Assembly (NCBI GenBank): GCA_024811115.1
Contig: JAKOGH010001195.1
Span: 496,001 to 560,000 of the forward strand
Source: Terana coerulea
Taxonomy: Eukaryota; Basidiomycota; Agaricomycetes; Polyporales; Phanerochaetaceae
Direction of reading: 5' to 3'
Length of the DNA: 64,000 bases
Under the pieces are notes generated by a model. The model saw only the letters and a program-made list of their open reading frames with translations, was not told where the DNA came from and ran no database searches. Position numbers and translations under genes: made by a program. Positions 12,146 through 24,900 of the stretch are shown here, piece by piece (position 1 is the stretch's first letter; every line of letters begins with the position of its first letter).

Positions 12146-14927
12146 CTACAGGAATGCTTGTGCTTGCAACATCCATATCCTTGCATACTCCCCTTCCCGC
12201 TTCAGAAGTTCTTCATGTGTACCAGTTTCCACAACTCTTGAATCGTTCATGTAACTGTATCGTAGTGTATGAGTAGGCCCGCTGAATGAACACAAGGAAT
12301 GTTACTTGCAGTATCAGATCTGAGTGTCTAGTCAAGTTGCCAAAGCGGTGTGACGAGAAGATCATGGTCTTATTGCCTCGGAGTTCGCGTAGGCGAACAA
12401 AGAGGTCTAACGAGCCAAAGGAATAAGCGGTAGTTTATGGAATAGGATGCTTACTTACCATGTTCGGCTGTTGGATCAAGCGACGCGCTGGGCTCGTCGA
12501 AGAGCAGCATGCCAACTTGCGAGTCCTCCGACACGACCGACCGCATGAATGTCCGGGAGCTGCACGCACTGTAAGATCAACCAGAAGCACAACGACAAGA
12601 CCAGCGAACTCACAGAGCAAGCCTTTGCATCTGGCCTCCGCTCAAGCTCGTAGTCGCCGTGGCCATGTTCCCTGCCATCCGAACCGCGTTATAATCGATT
12701 GGTCTGCCGAACAGCGACTTGGTCCCCTCAGGCAGTCCGCTGTAGTAGTCTGTGACGGGACGCTCTAAGTACGTGTCGAAGCCGTCCGGCAAGCGTTTGA
12801 TGAAGTCCTCAGAGCCTCCTAGACGAGCTGCCAAGCGTACACGTTCATCGTCCTGTGCGCTGGATGGGTCTCCAAGGCCGATGTTATCCCGTATCTGAAG
12901 GCCGGTGTGAGAAGGACGACAAAGATGGCCAACGGAGACGCATACCGAAAGTGGGAAGTGCGTATAGTCCTGGAAAAGGACTGAAACTGCTGACCGCAAG
13001 TCGGCCAACTTCAGCGACCGTATGTCTTTGCCGTCAATTAGAATTTCACCGTCGGTCGGGTCGTATAGGCGGGTCATAAGTTTGAGGATCGTGCTCTTTC
13101 CTGAGCCATTCGCACCGACTACAACCTTTACAAAAAGATCGACGAGCAAGAGTTATAGTAGAGCAGAAAGAAGGTAAACGTAGAGACGTACGCATAGCTG
13201 ACCTCGTTCAAGCTTGAACGAAACGTCCCGTAAGGCGTAGTTCGGTGCTCCAGGGTAAATAAAAGACACATTTCTGCGAAGATTCAGGTGACATTACGAC
13301 CATTCAATCGAACAAAGCTTACCGGAATTCCACTGAAATCCCGCTCTTCACCTTCTGAGAATCTTCCGGGAACGACAGAGTGCCGTCCGCGACTCGGTTC
13401 GGGACGTTTGAGACCTCGTACAACTTGCGCACGGTCGCGAGCTGGTCAGCAATAGACCCGGTCTGTTCCAAAAACCGCCCGATGGTCCACGTGAGGTTGC
13501 TCGTGTTTTCTTGTATAAGGCTCAGCGAGGCCAAGGAGACAGGTATCGACGCCGGGTGTTGGACCGCACGCAGCGCAAATGCAATCTACAAACGGCCAGT
13601 CACAATTAGCCTCTCTCTTGATGACAGACTGGTGTAGGGTTCCGAACCTGAGGTAGTTCGCTCAAAGAGTCCTTCAGGAAGATGCCGGGACCCAGTCTTT
13701 CTCTGTTCCGGTATTCTCGATAGGTCCCGTAGAACTCTTCGGCATGGTCGCCGACGCTATCCAGAGCCGTCCTGAACACTAACCCATAGCAACTCTGTCA
13801 GGCGAACGCCTAAGCCACAGCGAGAAATTCTTTGCGCACTAGCAGTGAGATGCTCTATCATGTTGCCAGCGACAAACTCTTTTCGATGCTCCGGGAAGTT
13901 CACGACACGCTTGAGGCCCTGAAGCTTCATATAATCTCCGTTCTTGGTCGTGGCAGCCCACACTAATGACATATATGCTTGTATTTAAGCAATACGAACG
14001 CATACAAGCACATGACCTCCCACCTCCGCCTCCTAAAGTGACCTTGTTCCACTGTATCCTCTGAATTACTTCGGGCACGAAGCTTACTACCGCAAGTAAC
14101 GGTCCGTCACGTTGATTCCTGAGGACGCTTGCAAGAACGGAGATCTGGGTCACTACCCTTAGTGCCATGGTCAAGAGGCCCGAGAGCATGGTGAAGGTGC
14201 CCCAAGCGACGGTTTGGCCATTGACGTGCGATGCGGAATCCAGCTGTCTTTGGACGGCGGGGTCGTCAAAGGTGGGCACGTCGAGTCGCGCCCGCGCCGC
14301 GAACAGATGCACAGAGTAGAAGCTCTTGAGCCGGGCTTTCAGCGGGAAGGTGATTCGACTCTTGCCGTAGCTCAGCAAACGAGTGATGATTTTGCAGACC
14401 CAGATGCCGCCGGTGACCTGGATGAGGAGGGATTTATCGACCGTCCTTGTGTCGACGGCAGTTTGCACCTAGCGGAACATATTGAGCAGCTGCAACGAGT
14501 GCAAAGCGCCGTACACGACTCACTATTGTCAGCAGCTGGCCTTTATACCTGCAGTGGGCGCGGTCGTGAATACGCAAACGTCAGGCGAGGGCTCTCGACG
14601 CACCAGAGTACCGTAGCAGGAATAAGTGCCCCGACAAAGCTCCAAAACAAGATATGCAATAAGGAGTGCCCAGCAGCTCCTTATACTGCCGATGTCCTTC
14701 ACCATGCGCCACACATACGGCAGGGTCTGCTTCAACGTCAGGAACCGCTCCAGCCGCGAGAGCCCCGGCAAGCGTTCGAGCTCGGGCTCCTTCTCTTCGT
14801 ACAAGTCCCATACTCCTAGGCGGGTGTGCTTGACGCGTGTGGTGTCTTCGGGGTTGAACACGCCCTTGCGCGACGTGATCTTCTGCGACTTTCCTCGTTT
14901 TCCTCCGGGGCCTCGCCGTCCGCCCAT
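12146..14927 (-). CDS. ABC transporter, one membrane domain plus one nucleotide-binding domain
   Basis: Read from 14927 leftwards, it has a basic N-terminus, a helical transmembrane region, then an ABC ATPase. The ATPase shows Walker A (VVGANGSGKSTILKL), the Q-loop (VLFQDYTHFPLS), the signature LSGGQMQRLALA, Walker B with D-loop (MLLFDEPSASLDPTAEH) and the H-loop (IFSSHRFGNLT). The last exon ends in MLQAQAFL, with the stop at 12146-12148. The ATPase half is clean. In the membrane half the frame shifts at a G-run (14629-14632; LELCR to ALIPATVLW), and the exons around 13966-14036 do not join in phase, so there is at least one indel there. The substrate is not deducible. The 3' end converges on helicase copy 1 with only 50 bp between the two stops. 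Confidence 0.85.
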
Positions 14928-15438
14928 GAGATGTCGTAAACGGTCGTGAGGTGTAGATTATGAGAAATTATCGTAAACAGCGGACAGCCTACGGACTGAC
15001 AGCGAGATGAGGAGATGGCCGTTGTACGTTGAGTTGCATGCGCAGCTCAACGTTTCCACCTCGGCTGCACATACGGGCGTCTATTTAATAGAGAAGACTC
15101 CTGGAAATCAATTCCATGGCTTTGTCTGTCATACGCAATGTGAGGTGCTCACCTACATAAACATGACGCTTGAAATTAGCCATGTTCTACACCCTGAAAA
15201 TTTGAACGGTCTCTTGTGACGAGGCGAAACATACCTGTGCCTTCATTACCATATTAGGAACGACTCCGCCCCGATATCCCCAGTAGCTAAGCGCCTCAAG
15301 TACCCTCTCGGTTAACTACGCACCACCACGGTCAAGCTCTGACCTTCATCTCACTCGCCAGGTCCTCGCAGCGGCAGGGGAACTCCGTTATAACGGCAGG
15401 CACAATTGGCGCAGTGCGGCTGGGTATGCAACCCCGTC
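14928..15438. other. Divergent intergenic region between ABC transporter and copper-fist gene
   Basis: This 511 bp region must contain both promoters. I see no coding feature and no clear TATA box on either side. Confidence 0.45.
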
Positions 15439-17002
15439 ATGGTGAGCCAATTACCCTGAACCTGCTGCACCTGCGACGGCGGTCTGTGTGCTGAGCGTAC
15501 ATACTCCGCTTTCATAGGTCTTAATCGATGACAAGAAATTTGCCTGGTATGCTTTGTGATCATTCCCCATGCCGCCATGGGCTGATTCAGTGTAGCGAGT
15601 CCTGCGTAAAGGGGCACCGCTCGTCTTCGTGCAAGCATACCGACCGCCCCCTGTTCGAGATCAAGAAGAAAGGCCGACCTGTGTCGCAATGCGAGAAGTG
15701 TAGAGACCTGCGCAAGACCAAGCGGATGCACTCCAAATGTGACTGCACACCCACGAAATCGGACAAGTCGGACATGAAGCAGCTGGCAGGCAAATGTGCG
15801 TCTACCTTACGCTGTCAAGAGCTGGATGCTGACAGGCTGTAAAGCGAAACGATACATACCTATTCTCCCAACTCTTCCCAATGGACTGAACGATGCATAC
15901 CCTAAGGAATTTGACGCAAGCTCCTCCACCATCGATCCTAAAGCCAAAGGTACATTCCCGCATTATAGCATCTGGCTGTCGCTCGCTCACAACACTCCCG
16001 CAGTCGACACTCTTTTGAATCCTTGTAACTGCAAAGACGTATGGAACTGCAAGTGTCGCCGCTCCTCCGGGGCTTCCCGGGACATGTTCGCCTCGTCCAG
16101 TGGTTTGGACGCCCTTGCTAAGGCGGCCGCCATGTGCTGCGGCACTAGCGAAAATGCCGCAGCACAAACCCCGCTTCCTGATGATATTGCCGTCCCTTTG
16201 TCCACGTCAGCTAGGCAGGGCGGAAGCTGCTGTCAGCCGACGTCGTCCACAGACTCGGTCCGTACGAAGCGTCGGCGACGACGATCCTCGTCATCGTCTC
16301 CGGAGCCTGATAGGTCGAAGCGCGGGCCTCGCTCGCGCCCAATCTACACAAGTCCTACTCTTTCACCAGGACTCCCTCCTGTATTCCCCTCCATCCCATC
16401 GCTCAGAACCGTCGCGTCTCTGGCCGGCACAGGTTGCACTTGCGGCTTTGACTGTACCTGCCCTGGCTGTGTCGAGCACCGTGGCGCCGAGCATGCCTCA
16501 AAGGAGCACGAAGATTGTCCGGACAGCTGCAGCACCTGCGTGGATCACCAGCACGGCATCGCGCTGCCCGCCGCGACAGGCTTCGGCTTCGGGTCCGCCA
16601 GCGTGCCTGGCGCGACCGCACCGAGCCCAGCTTCATCGACGCCTTCTTCGCCCGTGCGGCTGCGACGATTCCCGCGCCGCCGTCGCTGCGTGCGTCCGCG
16701 TCGGCGCTGTCGTTCGACCCGATGAACGTCACCGTGTACCCGCAGGGCCTGTTCTCGGGCGCGCGCCTCGGGGAACAGGGCCCGGCGTTCGGGCTGGTCC
16801 GGCTGCCCAAGCTAGAGTGCTGCTCTGGCAGGTGCGGGTGCCCCGGAGACACGTGCGGATGCGGGCGAGACTGCGACGGTGTTGCGCGTCCCACGAGGGG
16901 AGCGGAGAACACAGCACGAAAGCCGGGGACGCTGTCAAAGCGCTGTCTCTATCCGAGGGAGGCGCCATTGCGAACAGCTGCTGTACTGTAAGAGAGGAGT
17001 AA
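15439..17002 (+). CDS. Copper-fist transcription factor (ACE1/MAC1/CUF1 type)
   Basis: It carries the copper-fist DNA-binding domain at the extreme N-terminus: VLIDDKKFACSESCVKGHR, SSCKHTDRPLFEIKKKGRP, VSQCEKCRDLRKTKRMHSKC. The first exon appears to be only the ATG (15439-15441), followed by introns 15442-15517, 15547-15590 and 15796-15835. Downstream are NPCNCKDVWNCKCR, an Arg/Ser-rich basic stretch, a metal-sensing motif CTCGFDCTCPGCVEH and a Cys-rich C-terminus (CCSGRCGCPGDTCGCG). These elements fit a copper-responsive regulator of copper uptake or detoxification genes. One base seems missing near 16618 and another near 16879 (between CDG and CCASHEG), so as sequenced the frame breaks before the natural stop at 17000-17002. 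Family call firm; activator versus detoxification role not resolved. Confidence 0.88.
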
Positions 17003-17879
17003 AAGATTTATTTTTTTTCGTGTGTTTCATGCTACATCCACTGGAGCTAAGGGCTTTCACGTTGAATTCTCTGTAGGGCTTGGACAGAATTGTAACGACA
17101 TACCTTCGCACTCTATCCTGTACTTCGTCATTCGTTTTGTACGACCTGCTTTGTACGACCCTTAATGAAGCTTGTATCAGCAGTTGCTCATGGTTTCATC
17201 TGACCCCATCAACTGCAAAGCACGTACCGGGATCGTCCCGTCGGCGGTGATCGACCTTCCAACACTGCGACAACGCCACAAACGTCCCGCGAGCGTCAAT
17301 TTAATATCAGTATCACTTCGTACCTCCGGCTTCCTCTTGATGGTTGCGCGTTCATGGTGAGTTATTCTTCTTTGTTCAGTGTTTTATAACGAGGCTGACG
17401 TCTCACCTCCGTGGTTATTTCGTTCTTTGAAGCCCAGCGGTTGTACATCCTCCATCACTTCTATCATCATTGCCCACCATGGTGTGTCCTCATGGACACT
17501 CGCAATATCCGACTTTGGCTCTGCGAAGCGTTAATCGTGCCCAGCCCTGGTGCGGATCTCCGCGGTCTGATACTCGCGCTATTCTTTCAGCTCTGTTCCC
17601 AAGAGAGCCGCATTGCAATATTGCAATGCGGTGCCCCAGGCGGCGTTCCGATGCGGGGCTGACGACGGTCTATGCCCAGGTGCCCCCACGCAATGCCTAA
17701 TGGGTCTGCCCACGGCGTTCTGCCCGGCGATTCCCCCGAAGGCTGCTTTGATGCCGCTCCAGGGCGTTTCTGGCTCGCATCATGATGCTAGTATATAGCT
17801 GCGACGCACTGCGAGACGGGAAGCTCTTTTCCCCCCTGTACGGCTGCCGAGCACAATACTGGCGGGAAGGCGGCTGGTC
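17003..17879. other. Intergenic region, no gene recognised
   Basis: It lies between the copper-fist gene and the DUF6533 gene, both on the plus strand. Short overlapping frames at 17411-17798 have no signal peptide, domain or supporting splice sites. It presumably contains the 3' UTR of the former and the promoter of the latter. Confidence 0.45.
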
Positions 17880-19436
17880 ATGGAGGACGTTGGGAACCTC
17901 AGCATCGCCCATGGTCTGCTGGCGACGCAGTATCTCGCCGGTGAGCTGAGCTTCCCTGCCTATCGAACCAATACTTACCGATGTTTTCATATTCTCTGTG
18001 CATTCCGAACAGCGGCTGGCCTAGCCTGCGCCCTTTACGACCATATCCTCACATTCCCTTCCGAGTGGAAATACATTTGGAGACAAAGAGGCTGGGACGG
18101 AACTCGGGTCATGTACATCTTGATCAGATATTGCAATGAGGTAGGGATGCTCTACGCAGCATATGGTAAGATGCTCCTTCTTACGCCATGACCACTTTGT
18201 TCATCCAAACATTGTCTTCAGCATTTTCGCCAGGACTGCGAAAAGACCTTGATAAACAGGCAAGCGCTACATTCAGCGACCATTGCGACTTATAGCTTGC
18301 TCATCATGCCTCCCCTATAGAGGTACCTATTGCGATTTCCATGCCCCCGAGATAAGACACTCACAGTCATTGGTCGCTGGGTACCAGCTGTCGAACTTTC
18401 TTAATGACCGTCGGTTTCCTTGGTATGTTTTCCATCGGCTGTGCCAATGGTAAGTTCCTCCACCCTCTGCTCCACTGAATTAACACTGACAAGCCTGAAT
18501 ACACTACAGCGTTCCTGACACTACGGCACTACGCCTTGTGGGACCGTCGGAGATGGGCGAAGATCGCCTTGTTCGCTGGCTTCGGCGTGTCGTATTCGGC
18601 GATCGTCGTCCTGTTCGTTCTGACCTTGGTCTCCATATTCCGTAAGTCGGGAACGGCTGTCCTCCGCGCTGTGTTTCGTGACAGCCGTGTCCGCATCCTA
18701 GGACATACGTTCTACCACACGGTGTTCCGGACGTGCCTGGTCAGCGCGAAGCCTATGACCATCATTGGGGTCTGGGGCGCTATGGTGAGCTGCGTGTAAC
18801 GTGTTTCGGCGGGTCGAGCTCACCGAGCGCACTGCCATAGTCGGCGTTCGATATTTATACCGTGCTCCTCGCGCTAAGTAACGCGCTTGAACAACCGTAC
18901 CGGGAGACCATTGAGGTTCTTGAGCGGTTTCGCAGAGATGGCGCAACTTTCTTCATAGTAAGCCTCGACCGTCTACTCTGATTTTATTCTACTGACCAAA
19001 TTTTGTGGCGTATAGGCACTACTTGGTATGCCTTGCTCGTCATACGTTCCGACTCCAGCTGATGTTGAGGCCGTCTTCTGCAAGCGCTGCGCCTGATCAA
19101 TCTCATCTGCAGCATAGCTCTACCAGTACGTCTGTCCCACTTTCCACTCACTGTACTTCTCACTGACGACCGAGTGCAGAAAGAAGAGCTTCTCGTTAAT
19201 CTCTTGTAAGCGGGATCACACTTGCGGACCGCGCCGCGGCTAACTCACGCAACCCACTAAGCTTCGTCTGGGCCATGGTCAGCGTCACGACCTGCCGGCT
19301 CATGCTCCGCGTCGAGAAGATCCGGGTCGACGCGAGCAGGCAGATGCCCGGGATCGTGAAGAGCTCGAAGCCCTCGTCGTACCCGTCGTATGAGTTGAGC
19401 GCGCGTGGATTCAGTCGGACAGGTACCACTGTCTGA
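17880..19436 (+). CDS. DUF6533-domain multi-pass membrane protein
   Basis: This belongs to the large basidiomycete family of integral membrane proteins with an N-terminal DUF6533 domain, whose function is unknown. The hallmark ALYDHILTFPSEWKYIW followed by RVMYILIRYCNEVGMLY is present after a short first exon (MEDVGNLSIAHG...). Later exons give further hydrophobic helices (FLMTVGFLGMFSIGCANAF; IALFAGFGVSYSAIVVLFVL; ALLALRLINLICSIAL) with WDRRRW between them, as in the family. The hydrophilic tail ends SARGFSRTGTTV at 19436. Exon limits in the middle, roughly 18.2-18.4 and 19.0-19.2 kb, are uncertain. No partner or ligand can be named. Confidence 0.75.
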
Positions 19437-20152
19437 GAGCAGCCTTCGCTGTTACGCGTCTGTCTTATGCATACCACCCCTTGCGCACGTAAGTGTAGTC
19501 TTAATTGTACTATTTCCATTCAATGTAGGATATCTATTTATTGCATTTACTTATGGGCAGGACGCCCTTGATATTGGATGACAAACAGGAGTGCAGTGGT
19601 TTCAAGGGCATCCGTTATTATTGCCTACCGGCAGGTCGTGGTCTCGGTTCTCTCAGGCTGTCATGTCAATATATCCTCCCGAAAGAGGGCGTGCACGCTG
19701 GTAGAGACTGCATAGCGGCGAAATTGCTCTATTATATTGACCGCGCGAGGATGTCGACGCTCGATATATATGCGATGATGGGGGGAACGGGAGGCGCACA
19801 TGGTCCAGTTTTAGGATCGGGTCGACCGACATGCGACGTTTGCCGGTACAAGCCTTGGGCCAGTCTACTAGCAAGGCTAAGCCCGTTGACACGTTCCAAC
19901 GGTGGTCACCATCAAGTTGGCGCGACTCGACATACCCATGCCATAAGCTGTTCTTGATTTGACTGAGTGTGCACGCCATTGACCACCGCTCGATTCCAAA
20001 TACCCCTCATAAATCTAACCAGTCATTCATCTCAGCTTGTACCACCAGCTCAGGCTCCACTCGGGCGGCGGGCCACAGTACATATTGATCAAGAGACAAA
20101 TTTTGAATAATTGGATTGATTGCGTGGAGGTCATGCAGGACTGCTCGACACT
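19437..20152. other. Intergenic region between convergent genes, no gene recognised
   Basis: The 3' ends of the DUF6533 gene and GST copy 1 face each other here. Open frames (for example 19541-19957) show no domain. Nothing else is recognisable. Confidence 0.45.
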
Positions 20153-20977
20153 TCATGCGCTTGATATAACTCCATCTTTGATGGCCATCCAGGAAGGACG
20201 AGAGCTGATGTCTTTCCACCATCTATAATATAGATCCAGTCAGAGAGGCTAGAGTTAACAGCAGACTGGCGGCGTACCTGGCAACGTTGGGCCTCTTCGA
20301 CGCGTCCTCGAGGTAGTCGACACCGACTAGGGCCAGTTTTGCTCCGTAGGGAAGGTGGAAGAGATCAGCAAGGGTCACTTCCTGAGCAGTAAACCATGGT
20401 TATTATCACCCAAAGTACAGGTATAAGTAGAAGAATAAGCTCACATCTCCGGCGAGGTACTTCTGTTTGGAGAGTATGGCCTCATACCCGTCGAGCTTAG
20501 CGTCGAGGGTGCTGATGAGGTGCTTCAGCTTCTCCTCGTCGGGTGTGCCGCCGTGCATACTGCAGGGTCACGTCAGCAAGTCAGTGTAGGCGAGAAGTAA
20601 GTCTACTCTTACGGCTTGACGATCTTCTCGATCGCGATGCCACTCGCAAAGGGGTCAAAGTTGGCGTTCTCCACACTGGCGGCCTGCTCGAACTGGGCGT
20701 TGGCCTGCGGGCCCTCCGGGACCAGCGGCGTGCCCTGGCGGGCGTGCTTCGCGGCGATGTACCGGGCGATCGCGCGGCTTTCGTACAGAACGAAGCCGTC
20801 GTCGTCGATGTACGGGGCCTGGCCGAAGGGCTGCTTCTCGAGAAACGCAGCAGACTTGTGTTCTTTGTGGGCGAAGTCGACCTCCCGGAGCTCGAACGGC
20901 ACGTTCTTCTCCTTGAGAACGACGGCGACACGTTGTGTGCAGGTGGAGTGTGGGTGACCGACGAGCTTCAAGACCAT
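20153..20977 (-). CDS. Glutathione S-transferase, copy 1
   Basis: The cytosolic GST conjugates glutathione to electrophiles. The N-terminal thioredoxin fold starts MVLKLVGHPHSTCTQRVAVV, with Ser11/Thr12 in the catalytic loop, QAPYIDDDGFVLYESRAIARYI forming the cis-Pro and glutathione-binding ESRAI segment, and a helical C-domain (KQKYLAGD, TLADLFHLPYG, RPNVAR, WWKDISSRPSW). This arrangement resembles the phi/GTT-like fungal class. Four exons splice cleanly: the first ends within AAGCC at about 20610 and the last begins near 20233. The length is about 215 residues, normal for the family. It is a close paralog of the plus-strand GST at 42321-43141, and even the ten bases before the start codon are shared apart from three extra bases here. 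No frameshift was seen. Confidence 0.92.
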
Positions 20978-21067
20978 GATGTTGCCGGAGTGTCGGAGAA
21001 GACTCGTAACTACTGTCTGAGAAAGGTGGGATGTGAGTGCTGCTAAGAGACAGCAGAACGCAAAGGT

Positions 21068-21075
21068 CTTAAATA
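21068..21075 (-). promoter_or_regulatory. TATA-like box of GST copy 1
   Basis: On the minus strand the sequence reads TATTTAAG, 91 bp before the ATG at 20977. The spacing fits a core promoter. Confidence 0.5.
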
Positions 21076-21996
21076 ACTCTCAGCTCAACCAGTATTCGGA
21101 CAGACTAGCGGATGCGATGCACGTCCAGGCTGTCGGCGCCATAGGCCACATCGTCTCAATCAGCCTGCGCGCAGGGCTGTCATTTCTGCTTATTGCACTG
21201 TGCGCGAGCATATCGTCCTCGTCACAATCCAACAAGCCGCTATTGGCCGTCAGGCGACAAAACGTTCCCGCCTGTTCCCGCACCTGCTGATAGGAAGCGT
21301 TGCGGGAGGCACAGCGAATCTTAAGGAGAATGAGATCAGCCAGATTTGCACTTTGGTTGGTCACTCACGCAAGGATCAAAGAGCAATTCCATAAAATCGA
21401 AGAGAGATCCCGCTATTGAATGCACGCCTCTGTAATGCGTGTGATGGCGAAGGTGTGTATGTTTTTCTGCGTGAATGGTATGCGATATGTGTTTGCGGGC
21501 AAAGTCGCCGAGATTTTGAGCACAACGTAAGTATCCCGAGACTGCTCTTGCAATTTGGTCAGTGTAGTGCTTGGTCACTGAGTGCCATAATAGGCGGTCC
21601 TTTATCGTTTCGTGTGCTATGCCTGAAACAAGAATCTTGTAAGTGATCAGGAATGTGAGTAGGGCATTCATGTATCACTTATTTGACGAACTTACTTTAT
21701 TCACTTACCAGGAGTGCAACAGGCGCGAGCTAGATTCGGGATCCCACCGCCACCTCTTTTTAAGGTCCGTTCGGGCGTTCCGAGCCAAAGTGTAGCTGCA
21801 GTATGCGGTTGGCGCACATTGTGCAAACGAACTAGTTTTACCAGCGAGCAATGGTTCTACCCTAGAATCATATCGCCCTTCTGAGCCCTTGAGGCCCAGT
21901 GCCTGTGAATGATAGGGTAAAACCATAAGTTTTGACATGCGCAAAAACAAATATACAACAGGGTAGTATTCACAGGCGGGAAAAAGATATGGATAG
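21076..21996. other. Intergenic region, no gene recognised
   Basis: It lies upstream of GST copy 1 and downstream of NIC96, both on the minus strand. Several short frames run through it without domains. The GST upstream control region presumably lies in the left half. Confidence 0.45.
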
Positions 21997-24900
21997 CTAC
22001 AGAGCGATTTCGACATCAAGCCGGGCAAGATACGAGTATACATCCGGGGACATGCGGTATTTGAGGATGCCCGCAAAGACCATGATTGACCGCGACTTCT
22101 TGCGCAGTGTGGCAAGAGTCTGTAACCACACTTGTTAGGGTGGGTGCGCAGCGTCGAACTAAGTGGAACATACCATCTGTCTCGTCGACTCTGCAACCAT
22201 TGACGATTTGACCTTCTGGTGCACTGCAACCAGCGCATCCATAGTCAGCGTGAGGAACGTCTGCAGATTGCGCTGCAGCGGCTCCGGCAGGTCGCGGAAC
22301 TCCTCTCCCCGCCGCGTGATCTTGCCGACGTCGCCGTCCATGGGCACGAGGTCCGTCGACTCCATGATCTCCAGCGCGAGCTCGGCCCGGCCGCCCTCCT
22401 TCGCCTCCATGGCCTCCCGGACGCGGAGCAGCCTGATGGCAGCGTCGCGGTCCTTGCCCACAGCACGATTCGTGCGCTCATAGTGCCGCAAAATGTCTGC
22501 CGCAGTCCTCTCAATTGCACGAGCCTTCTCGTCGCCGCTGGGCTGTGTAATGGAGTTGCCGAGTGTCCGCGCAAGGCAGGCGATGACGGTGGTGTAGTCG
22601 CCAGCAAGGTTGTAAGCTTGATCGCCTCCGGCATGCGGTCGTTCTCCTCCGAGTGCTTCGCAGCCCGGATGAGAATGTGTTCGTTGTAGTCGTTGAGATT
22701 ATCCAGCTTGAGCAGGGGTGCACCTTGTTCTATGACGCCACTCTGCACGTGATGTAAGTTCATGCGCATGTATGAAGGTTTTAAGGCAGAGGCTCACAAA
22801 GCGAGTGCCATCCGGACGGAAGCCACCAACGAGCTCTTCCCAGCTCGCACCGCTGCTTGCAAGCACGACTATTCTCCTGACAAGTTCCCAGGCGCTCTCA
22901 ACCTGCTCCTTGCCAACACCGGTTTGGTCGGCGGTCAAAGAGATGCAGTATACATAGTTTAATGCCTCCTTGGCATCCATCTTGACAAATTGTCTGATAT
23001 ATCGCCATATGAGGGTGGACAAGCTGAGGGCCGGTGGGCCAGACGGCGGCAGGGAAACTAGCACAGCATGTAAGTGCAAAGCCTAGCACTGTACAGCGCG
23101 AGTGCACTTACGAGGCGTCACATCTGAGGTCTCTGCCCGCGGAGGTACTCTGAGCAGACCATGGTATGCGAGGGCAGTCGCTAAGTGAACGGCCTCCACT
23201 TCCGTTTCTGGGTGCTCCCACAGAGCCGCCACTGCCTGTTTGAATAGTCTGAGCTTAGATCGTCTTCACGTATAGTTCGCAAAGCTGCACGCACCCGCTC
23301 AAACTGACCGCACATGAGCAACACGCCGGCCCATACACCATGTTTACCGCCCTTCTGACCTGGTGCGCCTTCGAAGTGACGCTCACCATAGCCGAGCAGT
23401 ACTTCAGCCAAGGCGCGGAGTCCGCCATGTTCCTCTTCTTCCACCTAAACAAACTGTTAAAGTACAATGTACACAACATTGTACGAGCCATACCATTGCC
23501 AGTTGGAACCACAGCCAATCCTCGGTTGTTACAGTGACATTCGCCACGCTGCGCCGGTTGATGTCAATCTTTCCCATAATCTTGTACAACGCTAGTTTGA
23601 ACGGATCTGTCGTAGACGAATGAAGCATATGTGCGTTGTAAATGGAATGTAGCTGGTCTCGGTGTGGCTTAGGCAACCTGCTGAGTGTGAAGATATTGAC
23701 TTAGTAAATTCGGAAGTACTGCTCACCGCCTGCCTGATGATTCAACCCATGTTCGGAAGTGGCTCAAGAAGCTCGCTTCACGATGTTCAACAGCAGCTTG
23801 ATACTTCAACGCCTCGTCCAGAGCTTCCCGCAAGTGGCCAGTTCGGACCATGTAGAACAGTTTTGCCCACAGGGGCTGGCCAGCTACCAACTTGGCCTAG
23901 ACTTAACGCGAGTTAACACAATAACCGCGAGTGCACGTACCTCGACCCTGCCTTCCCACTCGCCGTTACGGTAATGTCGAATGGCGATGAACGCTCGGAC
24001 CTTGTTGGATACGCTAGGGTCACCGCCGAGGCGCGCCTCCATTGGCCGGGCTTGTATGGTTCGTTCGACGACATCCCAGTACTGCTCTTCCAATGCTTCT
24101 CTCGCGCCCGTCGCTATTTGCCTTCTGAGTTCAACAGCATCGCGGGACTCAGGGTCACTCAAATACGCCCGTGCATATTTCCGTTCAAATATCGGGGCGT
24201 TCAGAACGTGCGCGCCGGCGTGTTCGATTGGTGGTAATGCTGGTGGTTCTTCTGTAATTTTGGCGAGGACGTGGAAATTCTGCGTCATTTGCAGGTTTCG
24301 CGACTATGTGCATGATTGTCAGTTCTCCACCACACACTATTGAAAGGTGGCCACGCACGTCACTGCCAGCGGCTGCAAGCGAAGCTTCAATCAGGGCGTG
24401 GACGACGGGGAAAGACACTCCCTGGAGTCTTGAGGCATTCAGCCTGGTCACGACTCTGTCGTAGGCCATCATCTTGTTTTGCATCTGCAGACTCGGTGCA
24501 GGGCCGGACCCCGGCTAGTAAAGTTAGTGGCGTGTAGCGTAAGTTGAACAAGTGCACTCACCGCCAACAGGTTCTTTCCACCATAGCTCTTCTTCAGGTC
24601 TGTCACCGCCTTGTTCTCTCCGCCTATCCTGCCGCCAAGCTCCTCAAAGACGCGTCTCTTCTTTGACTCCCAATCCCGCCGCTCGCGGTCCTCCAAGACG
24701 CGATAGAATTCCTCTTGTGTCTCTTTCCGCGCCTCTTCGATAGTAGAAATGAGGTTTTGTTCGTGCGCATGGCGCAGGTAACCCGCGACATCGGTGTCTT
24801 GAAGGGCTTGGAGGGGGGTGAAGGTGGTGGCTGCGTTCAAATGCGCGATGTTATTGGCTAGTGCAGGCGCATCGACATGCGCCTGAGCTAGTAGGTAATT

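Noticed and set aside
20543..21046. Plus-strand frames over GST copy 1
   Set aside because: They are shadows of the clear GST on the minus strand, with no independent domain.
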